Assembly: GCA_914767715.1 (NCBI GenBank)
Contig: OU612069.1
Location: forward strand, 3,226,001 to 3,290,000
Direction: 5' to 3'
Length of the DNA stretch: 64,000 nucleotides
Source: Membranipora membranacea
Taxonomy: Eukaryota > Bryozoa > Gymnolaemata > Cheilostomatida > Membraniporidae
Shown: piece after piece, positions 35,045-48,600 of the stretch
How the letters are laid out: each line of letters opens with the position of its first letter
Numbering within the stretch: the first letter of the stretch is position 1
Notes under the pieces: model-generated
What the model was told of the DNA's origin: nothing
The model's input: the letters and a program-made list of their open reading frames with translations, nothing else
Databases searched by the model: none
Made by a program: the position numbers and the translations under genes

Positions 35045-38000
35045 CTACTGAGCAGGTTTCTCACAAACATATTCTTTCATGCTGGAACAATACTTATCAT
35101 CTAGTAGCATATACGGATAGTAGAGTTGGGTACAGTCTGCATTTCCATATGGCTCATTTAGTGCCCACATTTCAGATGTTACATTAGATCCATCAGACCA
35201 TTGGAAGGACAGAGTAGTTCCAGGGATAACCATAGCATCTGTCCACATTCCAGTCGCAGTTCCGGTTCCGATCCAGTCTAAATTGATACCAACAGGTTAT
35301 ATGGGTTGATGGATTGATGGATTAATTGTTTTGTTTATCTTACAATTAAATGGGTCGATTCAATCAAATGCTTGGATCAATGGCTTAGATTTTCAAGGAG
35401 TGAAATTAATATAATATGCAGAATAGTCTTTTTTATTCGATGATAAAACAGATGGATAATTACATTTCCATAATCAATGTCACATTCTATATTTCACAAA
35501 CTGTTTAAGATAGAGACAGGGGAGGGAGTCAGCAACAATGGAATTTCTGTACACAGTTTGAAATCTGCCGGGCTATTGAGCATCATTTTATTAATGAAAT
35601 GATTCATCATAATTGTTGCTATAAATTAATGTATGGTGCGCACAAAGTGACTCCTTACGTCTCAACATAATAAATGTCTGATATTTAAAATTTGATAATA
35701 CAAAGTGAAATTTGACTCTGATGAAAATATCCTTGTGGGCATAATTTCTCTCACAAGACAAAGCATCGTTATCAACTCAAAAATTTGGTGTGATTTGTCC
35801 AGCTGGTTTTGAAACCACTGCTGCCACAGCTGGGCTTTGCCCAGCATTGCCACCAGTCAAAAATTTAAATAGAGAGTTGTGGCATCAAAACATCTAGCCA
35901 ATAGCTTTGAATGGAGTCATATGAGCTCTCAAAATGTAAGCAGTATCTTCTCCCCCAGCCATCAACCATTAGTGATGACATATGTTGAGGTTGACCAATC
36001 AGGTGCCTTTAAAATCTGAGATCCAACAGTAATAAAAATGTTGGATCTCAGCTAGATTTTAAAGGTACCTGATTGGTCAACCTCAACATATGCCATCACT
36101 AATGGTGGATGGCTTGGGAAGAAGATACTCCTTACATTTTGAGAGCTCATATAACTCCATTCAAAGCTACTGGCTAGATGTTTTGATGCCACAACTCTCT
36201 ATTTAAATTTTTGACTGGTGGCTCTGCTGGGCAAAGCCCAGCTGTGTCAGCAGTGGTTTAAGCAAGCCTAGTTAAGCCTAATCCACTTATCTCATCTTTA
36301 AATTTTATTTTCTATAAGCTGACCTGGGTTGTTGCCGTCCATCAAGCTAACGTACATATCTCTGGTCTCTAAGGTTGAGATTATTGGTAACTTTGCTCCC
36401 TTGGTCTGACAATCATATAAGGCCTCCTGTTGATTCTTCAGTCTGGAGAACATTTTGATACATGTATCTCTGACTGAGTTATGATACCATCCATCACTGG
36501 GGTCACATAAACCCACAATTGCACCATCTGCAAAGCGAGAAAAGAAAATATCGTGTCATTATAAATTGTGAAACTAATACAATCTCTTGTTTCATAATTA
36601 ATTATTATCATATAGCTGTTCAGGCATAAAGTCATACAGATAAAATGTAACGACAAACTTAAGATTTGGGGTAAAGATGATACAGATGCTATAGAATTTT
36701 ACCATATTGTAATATGTCAGCCACCCAACTAGTTCTTGAGGGGCAATTTTTGACCTCCTCGTCGGCTTATTATGTTCACCATTATACAATAGCATAATTG
36801 TTTATTGCAATGTGCCAATACCTAATGTTGTCTATTTCTGTCAAAAACAACTTTGCAGCTGCATAGTTCACATAAATGTAGTGATATCCGTTATCATCAC
36901 TTAAAAGATGCGAACAGTGATGATAAAAAAAGATCCCTATGCTGGGTATCACGAAACTGAGCTTTGAAGTGGATGGATGGCCATGCTTAAATTCTGTGTA
37001 TATGAACTTGTAATCAAAGACAGTGGCACTTCACACATACTGAACAAATTGAATTCTGATTCCTTAAGAGTAAATACTACTAAAGGAAATGATATTAATG
37101 AACCAAATAGATTTGTGCAATTAAAGCCAGCATTTAATCTTCATGATGAACAGGATATTTAATTAAAACCGCCATCAAATGGATAGCAAATATATAGCTT
37201 TTGTCGTAAAATCTTTTGAAATACTGGGATAAGTTTTCTATGTTTATGTCCACTGGCAGGTTACATGAAATGATTGTTTTGGTATTTGATCCACTGCAAG
37301 GATTGCAATGAAAGTGAACCATGATGAATAGCAAATCTTTGAAAATATCAGTTTGCTGATAGCCTTGAATTGATGGCAGATTCAAGATTTCTCCTACATT
37401 TGCATTTAAGTGATACTCCCAAAAGTAATATTATTTTATGTTATCAATAATACAAAAATTATTCTAAAATACCTGAAGCTCAACATCTTCTAAATAATCT
37501 TCCCCATGATTGCAACTATTTTTTATTATTCTGAGGTCCTGATATACCATACCAAATTGTAATCTATTGTTTCATTAGTGAATCAAATTTCTTCTAAGAT
37601 GTCTTCGATTGGTTTTCTCTGAAGAACAACTTGATTGTTTGCCATCTGTTGCAGCCTGGCTTTTGCTGTTTTGGCCGGCATTATCAGCTATGAATGAGTC
37701 ATTCTTCTGATGAATACTCCCCATAATTCTTACTTGCCAGATTTCACAAGCATGACTAGAGGACAGGTTTAGGGAACATTAAGAGGTATTGATCATCATT
37801 TCAAAGTGTATATATAAACACTCTGGCAGGGCACTTAATTTTATTCATTCAAATGCATGATTTTTCAACTGAACTGAATATTCAGGTATTACATTGTATC
37901 GGACAGAAAACAGCAAGTTTTGGACAATGTATATTATAAAGGTATAATTGTATTGTAAGAAATTGCTAAACCAGCTAAAATTTTATTGCCAAAAAAAAGT

Positions 38001-38515
38001 AGCCACAGCCACATATGATAATAATATAACATATTATGGCTATTTAAATACTCACATGCATATTCTTGCTTACCTGACAGACTCACAGCTTCACTAGCTT
38101 CACAGCTAGAGTCACTTGACCAAGACTCAACTATCACTGATCCGAGTCTACATGAGGATGAATCTCTACTATACCCGAACCCTCTACATCCTTCGGTTGA
38201 AGCACATCTTGCTGCACATCTGATAACGGTCAGGTCATGCAGTGTTTCCATGACACTCTCGCTTCTGATGCAGTGAATAGTGATAGCAAACCCATGAGTC
38301 TGTAGCATCGAGATTCTGGCTGGATACTGACCCATTTAAAAAAAAAGGAAAATGTAAGAAGTTGAGCAAATGAAACATGACAATGCATTTTCACATTTTC
38401 ATTTATATTTTGATAAAGTATAATTCGTAATTTAGTAATAACGGTTTGTACCTACATGCAAAAGTAGCAAGATTAGGTAAAGCAAAATTTTTGGATGTTC
38501 TGAGCCTCCATCCAT
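35045..38515 (-). CDS. Secreted PAN/apple-like + C-type lectin protein, gene 1
   Basis: Four exons on the minus strand: 38515-38456 (signal peptide), 38326-38074, 36527-36324 and 35277-35045. Junctions are GT-AG with phases 0,1,1; total 249 residues. Exon 1 encodes MDGGSEHPKILLYLILLLLH, a signal peptide. Exon 2 encodes a PAN/apple-like module with paired Cys (VIRCAARCASTEGCRGFGY, then SCRLGSVIVES). Exons 3-4 form a C-type lectin domain: first half CDPSDGWYHNSVRDTC and ALYDCQ; second half DWIGTG, WTDAMVIPGTT, LNEPYGNADC, YCSSMKEYVCEKP. The sugar-specificity position is EPY, not the classical EPN or QPD, and WND is replaced by LDD, so calcium-dependent sugar binding is uncertain. Likely a secreted recognition protein (inference). 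Intron 3 contains a fold-back element. Confidence 0.85.
35812..36259. mobile_element. 448-bp fold-back element
   Basis: Arms 35812-36027 and 36040-36259 are reverse complements over about 216 bp with few mismatches; the loop is only 12 nt (36028-36039). Each arm also contains its own palindrome GCTGGGCTTTGCCCAGC. No coding content. It lies in intron 3 of lectin gene 1, so the pre-mRNA would form a long hairpin. Confidence 0.9.
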
Positions 38516-40142
38516 GTTCTCCCTCTTGATCTGTTAGTCAACGTTGGAATAGAAGTGATAATATATGCTGTTGGCAGTTTTACTAAAAATACTCTGCTCT
38601 TCCATGCATGGAATTGAAATTGATTTTGCAGGCGACACACTAAGACTTTTAAATGAGATATTGTGAGACCATAATAAATTTTATGAGTTGTGCCTTGATG
38701 AAGAAAATTAATAAGCAAGTTCTGAAGAACAACTTTTATGTGAACAGATTTCAATCGATTCAGATCAATAGAACCATATACTCCTGCAATTGATCGAATA
38801 ACTTTGACACATGCATTCATTTCAAGTAAAGTTGTCTCGTGTGAATAATTTCTCTATTCTCTGCCTGAAGACGCTGTGTCAGATTCTGTTGACTCAACCT
38901 GTTTAAAGGCTAAACACATTACAGGGAATAAAGAAACAGCTCAGTAATTGGCAATGGCCATTTATAGTCTCGCTTGTTATATATTAGAGCAATATATACC
39001 CTGATCTTATGAGTAAAGATCAGAGTATGGAAGCTATGCTTTGTGTATAATCTCTTATAGAAAAAGCATAATATTTTTCATTGTGAGTATTAATATGATT
39101 TGTGAGATGTTTTTTGTATTTGATATGACCATTTATGTATTAAGATTATGACAAACTGTTGTAATCATGTATATATCTGGGAGTATTAATCACTGGGCCA
39201 ATCACCTTGGGTAACTTAGTTACTGAACCAACATGATGGAAGAGAGTTTGTGATTGATATTGTTGAATATTTCCATTTAAATGTTTATTGTTAAGATACG
39301 GATGGCTGGAAATTATTACAATCACTGACAAACCAGATGTGAAATTTTGGTGGCACAGGTAAAAGGCAAAAAGACAAAAATCAGGTCTCGGTGGTAAAAG
39401 TTACAAAAATTATATTGTAACACAAGTCTACACTAAAAATTCTCCATGATGTTGCATCCCCATAAGAGCAATTTGCATGTTATTTTGGAAAAAATGCAAT
39501 TATTGGATTATAGCAGTGTGACTAAAATCTATAAAGCTCTACAGTTGATAAGAAATTCACTTATAAGTTAGGGAGATATTAGATGATCGCTGTTTTCTGT
39601 GTGAGTTTTTTCGAGCCAAACTATCCATTGATTTTGTCAAATTGGATGTGAAATTCAAAACAAACATAGGATTTTATCATTTGTCACCTTCAACTCGCAT
39701 AAGAGAAGGAAAAAAAATATTAGGTATTTTTAGATTAGGTTTGCTTATAACTAGAATAGCAAGTTTTGTTAACCTTTATAAGTTGCTGCAGTAACTTTCA
39801 GAACAGAGTGATATTACTGTTAGTCTCTAAGGAATGTTCAAACTTGTACGACCAAAATTGCAAATGCATGCCAAACTAGATTCTGCCAAATGTTGGTAGT
39901 GACAATAACCTCATAACTGCACCCTATTGCATTGCCATTTACACCTAATAGAACCAAAAGTTGATGATTCTGACAAGCTGCAAAACGATTTTGTTATAAA
40001 TTTTATTTTGGCCATAACATTTTAACTCCCTGCCATAACACTTTTATCATAAGTGTGAAGTAGAAATTATAGTTATGAGTTATCCCATTTTATTTTGTGA
40101 GGGAACAACTCCTAATTAAATGAAAATTGAAAAATTGAGACC
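38516..40142. other. Intergenic, no feature recognised
   Basis: Upstream region of lectin gene 1 (minus strand); no gene or repeat recognised. Confidence 0.4.
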
Positions 40143-40478
40143 TTGTTCCAGCGTCATCAATTGTTGCTATGTAACAGCTCTAGCTTTTATGGTTCATGTG
40201 ACACATCAATACAATTTGATATATCAGGGTGTTTTTGTGTAGCTTTCTATGGTCGCAGTGAATTTTGTTACTTGTTGGGCATTCTTGAAGAGGATTTTAT
40301 AAAAATAAGCAAGTCTTCGTTAAATTGCTCATCAACCAACAATTTGGTTTTGCTTACATATGGTCAAAGAGTTCTTACCAAAAACAAACAGGAGAATCTA
40401 ACGAACAAAGCAGATTTGACGGAATATCTGAAAGGAACATCTAAGAAAATCTACGGAGCACTTCCATCAAGACCCTAA
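40143..40478 (+). CDS. Hypothetical ORF, possible last exon
   Basis: An open frame of about 110 codons after a possible acceptor (CTTGTTCCAG at 40142-40151), with several Cys (GCFCVAFYGRSEFCYLLG) and a Lys/Asn-rich end finishing ALPSRP. An AATAAA follows the stop within about 20 nt. I recognise no domain and no upstream exon. It may be chance. Confidence 0.22.
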   Translation: MFQRHQLLLCNSSSFYGSCDTSIQFDISGCFCVAFYGRSEFCYLLGILEEDFIKISKSSLNCSSTNNLVLLTYGQRVLTKNKQENLTNKADLTEYLKGTSKKIYGALPSRP

Positions 40479-42610
40479 TTTGTACTCCCTTTAAAAATAA
40501 AGCACCATCCACGCCAAAGCTGTGTCAATACCTCTTGACGACATCAATCATTAAGGAAATCAAAACATTACAGTACATTAAAAATTGGTTTTTCAATAAA
40601 TGTGCTAAGATGTCGATAAATATCCCTTTTATGACAGCAGTAAAAGATTCTGAGGTAACAATAAGCAACCCTAAGAAGTGAAGTATAAATGATTCAAACG
40701 ACATGAAAAATACTCAACAATTATCCATAGCACAAATATATAATACTGATATTCAACTCCTCACAGTGTTTTGAAGTTTGCATGCTCCTATCTACTACTG
40801 GCAGCAAATCATATTCACCAATATGCATCAAATGAGAAGATAACTCGGCATTTTTGTTGAGTTGCGACGTGTGCGACGTAAGTGGGTTCGAGCTATTGGG
40901 AAGTTCAAATATTTGCGACGTTTGTGGGTTTGCGACGTTTATAATACCCTTCGTTGCGACATCTTTGGGTTTGCGACAATAGTGGAACGCTAGATTGCGA
41001 AGTTTTGACGTTTGCGGCGTTTGTGGGTTCAACACACCCTTTGGCAGGTTGAAAAAATCAATCCTATGGCCACACTGTGGAAATGATGCCATTACCTATT
41101 TTATTTTCCTCATAGCCGCAACAGTAGTAACGCCAATATTCATGTTCGTTCACAGTTAATTGATGAAAATACTTTTTAATGGTGATGGCTTACTGATGGT
41201 ACTACAGTTGATTATCCCTAAAATCCTGTTCACGTATCCAAATTCATTAATTTGCAGTGGCGCCTTATCCAACATGAACAATAGTAGTTGGTTGGCCTTA
41301 TTTTGCCTCTGGTCATTGTTGGTTTAACTCATTTCTCATTACCTTTTTGTAAACTGCTCGCATTTGGTTGCATGGCAACATCAGATATACACATAAATAG
41401 TCAATATTTGCTGACTAAGAGATTTGATTGTTTAATTTGAACATTTCTATTGAAACAAAATTTTATTCTCTGATTTAAGGTTCTTCAGGAAAAAAAAGGG
41501 TCACAGTAGAAGGAACTCATATCAAATCAACTCAACTCAAATCATATCCTTATAATGGCACTGTTTAGAAATTCAATATCACAGGTTTGCGGTTTGTTGA
41601 GTGCTTTTATAGTCAGTGATAGTAATATAATCAATCAATATCAAAATACATCGCTGGTCAATTTAGCAAAGTTAAACTTTCACAGTAGAATATTTTCTTT
41701 ATAAAATATGTCTCAAACAAGAGGACGCAATGATGGCCACTTAAGGAGTCCACATCACAAACATATGACACAAATTGATCTAAAGAAATCATAAATCAAG
41801 ACAACACACATGCAATGATTGAATTACCCAAATTGTTCAGAAAACACGTTGATAATTATCTATAACTAGAATCAAAATACAGTTAAAGGTTCCCAACTTC
41901 TGCTTTTAACAGAGCAAAGAAAAATATGTTAAGTTTGACGATTCAACAAGCAATTTATTGCATAGTTTTCTGTTTTTAGGATCCTCCAATTTTTGACTGA
42001 AATAGTCCTCTCATGTTGGAAGAGCTGATAACTACCAGAATGTTACTCAAATATCTTCGTTGTCGAATATTTCAAGGTAGCTCATATAATGCGCAGTTAA
42101 ATTGCTTAGTCTTGCTGTAAGAAAGTCATGATTGGTGACAAAGTTAAGCCTCAGCAGAGTATGCAATTTTTGATATAGTTTGGAATTCTCGAGGCAGGGG
42201 GTTCACTTTATATTAAGTAAACTAGAAACTTAGTTTGAAAAGGATCCAATTATTTCTTCCGATCCTCCACCTAATATAACGAAACCTAAATACCAATGAT
42301 AAAGGTAATTTCATCTATCATTATGAGATTGCAATTTAAGATATTGTCAAGAACAGCGTACCAGTGGTATTTTGTTTTGCCCGCAGTCGCGTATCTCGTG
42401 AAATGCTTACGATACCTGTTAAAACCTATAACAATACTTTAATAATCTCTACAATCAAGAAAGTTGAGTACAATCTATTCATACAGTGACATGTTTAGTG
42501 CAGTGACACTATTCATGCAGTGAAATTATCCAGCAGTGGCAGTATTTAGCAGTGAAAGTATATATACATTGAAGTTATTCTCTTGTGGACAAGCGGAGCA
42601 TGAAGAGAGG
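40479..42610. other. Intergenic with short GACGTTTG-type repeats
   Basis: Between 40860 and 41040 the word TTGCGAC(G) with GTGGGTT recurs several times (TTTGTGGGTTTGCGACGTTT), an irregular short repeat. Otherwise no gene seen. Confidence 0.45.
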
Positions 42611-45600
42611 ATGGATCAAAGCTCTACTCACCGAAAACATTTTGTTCGCCTTCTCCTGCTTCTATTAAATGTAAGCGCAAATATATGAATACATTAAAAT
42701 CATGTTAATTGTTTCTTTGTGAAAATTATATGACCTAGGTGTTAACAAGAAAATTTGGCAGTATTTAATTAATGTATCATTTTGCTTGCTTTTTAATCAA
42801 ATACGTTCTAAAATTAGAGACATGAGAATAAGATATTCGGATGATTTCTTGTGATATAAGGCTCAGAATATCAATTCATGTATTAGATACAAAAGGTTAC
42901 CACCAATGTTTGAACAGATAGGGACTTATTATGTCCTCTGTTTAAGTTTCACATCAATTTCAGAACTTTCTTTTGCTTCAGCTTCCTTCAAGCAGCCTTG
43001 TGCAGCAATCTGAGCAATTTAGGACCACCTCATACTGCATCCTAGGGAGTGGTCTCATAAGGAGTGGGGATAAGCTGACTCTAATAAAATGCTCAGCTCT
43101 ATGTGCTTCAACCGATGGATGTAGAGGGTTTGGCTATGACAGATTTTTATCATCATGTCGACTTGGATCAGTGATTATTGACTCTGGAATGTGTGACTCA
43201 GACTGTGTAGCTGGTGAATCAGTTTTTCTGTCAGGTAACAACATACTTGCCAACCTGTAAGCATAGAGCGTTTATGAACGCTTATTTGACACTAATTGAG
43301 TTTTAAAATCAAAACTCTAGCTGTACACATTTATGGTTTTTCAAACACCTGTTTACCTAGACAGGATATCAAAACCTCATGATGATGTGTATAGTTGACT
43401 TTTCTTGCATAATCATCTTGTCATTGATGATTAATGTAGTCTGATACTCTGGTATTGGATTTAGAAACCCAACCTGTTGGGTTGCCATGTTGACTTTTTA
43501 CCTGTTCAAGTTTGACATGAGTCAAATTGCAACTTTTCTCCAAGTGAGGTGGAATGAGTTGAGTGTTGACCTCTCCCAGAACAAAAGGGCACAACTGTGA
43601 TATTAATTTAATGCCCAATAACACAAATTGGACTGCTTATATAACAAACTCTTGCTGTGACATGGAAGTTTTCAAGCAGTTGTTTCTCTGATATTGGATC
43701 ACAACCTGTTTGTGTGTGAGTTGGGAAGAGGTCATGCCAGCTCCACAGCCATTTCTGTGGACAGATCGCGCGAAGTGGGAAAAAATCTTTGAGACAAATT
43801 CTGGTCATGCAAGGCACCCGGGAGTTTTGTAAGCATTATTAGCATTTTGTAAGCATTTTGTAAAATATTGGTTGACAAGTCTGGATAACAAGTGCAGGGG
43901 CTTGTAGGAAGAACTGAACCTTGTTGAGCCCAAAATTTGGTCCTCACATTCTGCAATTTATGGTAACTATCATCTTCTAACCATTCTGCTTTAAAGTGAC
44001 AGTCCTACTAGGCTATTCTCTGTTTGGTTTTAAAGATCTCAAGCTGAATAGTCATTAAGACATAATATGAATTAAAACAGCCTGTCAACCTAACTGCAAA
44101 AGTGCACGATGCTGTGTGAATAATTGCTGACAATGAACCACTGAAATGTCCAATAAATTTTACTCCTCCTCAAATCTTTCTTTTATGCAAAAACTTGAAT
44201 TTATTTTCAATATGGACTTATCAACATCTAACCCTATTCAAAGCTCTGACACTTGATACGACACAACATACAACATTGTTGATGCAATGTGTAAAGTCAA
44301 ATATTGATGATATCTAAAGTTCCGCTCATGTTCATACAAGACTGCTAATGATAATTTATTATCGATTTTATCAAACCAACATATATGCAGAGATTATGTG
44401 TCAGTTCCAAATTGTAATCAAAATTATTGACAACTAAAATCAATGTATGTTCTGAATATCCATATGCCTGATACACAATACATAAGCTGATTGTATGGAG
44501 TTTGATACCATCCTGTTGCCATTCAAAACACATACATTGCCACCAAGCACATTTGTTTTATATACTCAGATAGTCAAATTAAATTGCTTGCACTCATCAC
44601 ACAAGATTTTACTTCAGCTATAAATAACATTTTTCTCTGCCAGTGATAGCTTGTGGAAATGGAAATCTAATTTAATCCAGGAAATTGAACATCTCACTTA
44701 CCATACATGAATTTGAATTTCAGGTAACCAGATGTGAAAACTTATCTGTGCCAATTCTAAGTCATGACAGTGGCGTATATTATCAATCACGTACCACGGA
44801 TATCCGTGAATGAAATTCCTCACCTATAACTCGCGTTTCAAATGGGTGCTTTATAACTGGAGCAATTTTACTGTAATCTTCTACTGCTATTGAGTTGTTT
44901 CCTGAAAGTACCCAACAGCTCAGTGAGCTATTGAAATACCTCTCTGCTTGCACTATTTTGCGACCGATATGCAAAAACTTCCGTGGTGGGAGGTCGCTTA
45001 AGCGCCCCTCCCACACCCTCCCCGCCACGCCTACAGCGTGTGGATCGGGCTGCGCCCGATCATTATGCTCATCTCTAAAAAGTCAGTGAGTGAAATTTTT
45101 TAGAATATACGCCCCTGAGTCATGACTCAGTTACTGGAATAACAAACAAGTAGTTTTTTTTTGTCTTTCACATCCTTGATCACTTAGCCACATCTACTTT
45201 TAAACTTGGCATAATTTCATCAATCTTGACACTTTAATTCAATGCCAAGCTAATAACAGGAAAAGGTGTGTTATATTGAATTTTAAAATATATATAGCTA
45301 AACAAAGAATCTGGAGTGCCTGCAAGGTTCATTGTGTTACGGCAGGTGCATACATGCAGTATGGGCTGAGTACTGATGACAATTTAAGTAATCAAGAGTC
45401 GAACATATAAAATGTATATGTACCAAACCTTTGTACATCTTAAAACTGTGATGTAAGAATGGCGCCAATGGAGACACTCAGTGTGATGATTATTTCAATA
45501 TACATAAAACAGATGGAACAGGATCACATCTTTGTTTTACTTTATTGCAGATAATTTATTTTACCTGAACTGAAGGGCAATTATCAGAAACATGCAATGA

Positions 45601-48600
45601 AATCTTTGAATGACGCCTACTGCTTAGTTGTATTCATAGACTCAATAATAAACCTAGACAGGACACTGTATATAGCTGAAGCGAGGCACTTAATTATGGT
45701 GACGCGACGTCACTGGAGGGTGTAGAAACAGTGATTTTTACTCATAGCTATCATTGATTTACCGTTCCCAGCTCCGGTTAAATATTGATAACTCAACTGC
45801 CTTCAATCGGAATTTAAGTTTGAAAATTGCAATAGATTCAGCAGCTTCTGGCAATCACTTTGATAGTCGGTTTAGCTCCATAGCTCAAATATCATCAAAA
45901 GAGCAAGCTATTTAAAACGGTGCATAGACTTAAAGCTATAATTTTTTTTGCTGTTTCAGTCCTGATTAAATGCTAATATCTCCAACAATTTTGTTGGAAT
46001 TTTGAGTTTGAAATTTACAATCGGTTCAGTAGCTTGTGGAGATCATTTTGATGGCCTCTTCTGTCTTGTAGCTCAAGTATACCCAGGGAGTTCAGGACTT
46101 TCTTCTTTGCTACCCCTTTCCATCAGCCAATAATTTTGTCATTATTAGTAGTATAACGGTTTTCAATCGCTTGCTTGTTCGGTTATACCAACGAGGAAAG
46201 TCCTAAACTCTCTGGTTATACTTGAGCTACAAAGCTAAACAGACCTTCATTATAATCTTCACAAGCTACTGAATCTATTGCAATTTTCAAACTCAAAATT
46301 CCATCAAAATTGGTTGAGATATAAGCATTTATTCAGGACAAAATTATAGCTTTGAGTCTATGTACCGTTTTCGATAGCTTGCTTTTTTGATAATATTTGA
46401 GCTACGAAGCTAAATAGACTATCAATATGATCACAAGAAGCTGCTGAATCTATTACAATTTTCAAACTCAAAATCCCATCCAAATTGATAGGAAATAAAC
46501 TTTAAATCAGGGCTGAAACTGCAAAAAAAGCTTATAGCTTTGAGTCTATGTACTGTTTTGAATAGCTTGCTCTTTTGATAATATTTGAGCTACAAAGCTA
46601 AACAGACTATCAAAATGATCACCAGAAGCTGCTGAATCTATTGTAATTTTCAAACTCAAAATTCCAACAGAATTGTTTGAGATATAAGCATTTAATCAGG
46701 ACTGAAACTGCAAAAAGAATTATAGCTTTAAGTCTATGCACCGTTTTAAATAGCTTGCTCTTTTGATAATATTTGAGCTATGGAGCTAAACCGACTATCA
46801 AAGTGATTGCCAGAAGCTGGTGAATCTATTGCAATTTTCAAACTTAAATTCCGATCGAAGCCAGTTGAGTTATCAACGTTTAACCCGAGCTGGGAACGGT
46901 AAATCAATGATAGCTGTGAGTAAAATTCACTGTTTCTACACCCTCCAGTGACGTTGCGTCACCATAATTAAGTGCCTCACTGCCTCAATGCTAATGCTCC
47001 ATACAGTGTCCTGTCTAGGTTTATTATTAAGTCTATGGTTGTATTCTCTTCAGTGCTATATCTTATCTGATACAGCTCCACAAAAGCATCGGCAGCAAAT
47101 AAATTCCACCACAAATCAATACTATTCCAGTGCAGAAATCTACAATACCAGGACATGTTATTCAGCTTGTACAATGAGTAGTTAATAACATAGAAGCAAT
47201 AACCAAAAGCACAGTACACAATGATTCGAGTAGATCCCAGGGTATTTTTCAGGACGAAAGCCCTCAGCCGAAGCACCTGTTCACTCTTTTTGTTTGTCAT
47301 CTTTGCACTTTAAGTTTTTTTTTTCACTCTTCAGATTGTTTGCTCTTCACATCCATGTTTAATTAATAGATTAACATTGTCTGATTCTGATTCTGAGCAT
47401 TTCTTACTTTTTTCATTTCAACTGGAATGGACATGCCATTTCAGGCTGTTGATTTTCACTGTTTTTTAGGAAGTTCAAGTGTGAGTTCATGTGACCTCAG
47501 CGATGGATGGTATTATAACTCTGAGAGAGATTCTTGTATCAAAATTTTCTCTAGTCTGAAGAATCACCAGGAGGCTGAAGACGATTGTCAGACAAGAGGA
47601 GCAAAGTTACCAACAATCCCGAATCATGAGACCATAGATGTTTATGTTAGTCTTTTGAACGGAAATAATCCAGGTGAGAAATGCAGGTAGCCATCTTATT
47701 CATCCTACAAAATGAAAGGCCATATTCTTTGAATATCATTACTGGGACAAATATCCTGGAATCATATTTGACTTTAAAGAAATTATCAGGGACCACCAAA
47801 TACACTTGTCCTGATTCTGTGTCTTAAATTGAAAAACAAATTCTTTTGCAGTGACTGTTACAAGGGATTGGTGTTATCAAAATGAGTGTTATAGCATTAA
47901 AAATTGAGGGTGGTCCATATTGTTATAGGCATTGATATGAATTCATTGATTAGTGGTATAATAAACAACGTGGCTATTTAGTGAGATATGACATCAGTAT
48001 ATATCTTTGTGTCACTAATCTAGCTAAACTTCTGGCAGCCTATGAGGTAGTTTCGAGGCTATGCTCAATATAGCGAACCCACTGATACTCATTTATGAGG
48101 GGACAACTCTTGCAAAATCAATCCAAAGCTGTCTGCTAACATAATGAATGTACCATGCCTACTAATTTGGAATATTCTAGATATAGAATATTCAAACTGA
48201 CTATTTCCGATGTGTAAAGGGTTATCTACCCTGATTTAAACTTGAAACTATTTTACCAATATTATGTAGACGGTTTCAACTTATAGATATATTTATTGCA
48301 GAAACGATCTCACGGACATCCTAAATATATATTTTATACACATTTAATCCTGGCAATTATCGACATGGAATTCCATATTAAGACGGCTTATAGTATTCTA
48401 ACAGACAGTGTAGTGCTTTTCCTATATTATTCTCACTAAGTGAATTTCAGTGTCAAATCTGATTATTATTATCAATACACCACATATAGCTCAGGCTACA
48501 CAGTTAAGGTTCCGGGTGCGTGCCGCTCAATCTGCTCAGAGTGCAAGGTCAGGGTACGTCCCGCTTCGCAAAGTATTCTATCAGATATAAATTCACCCGC

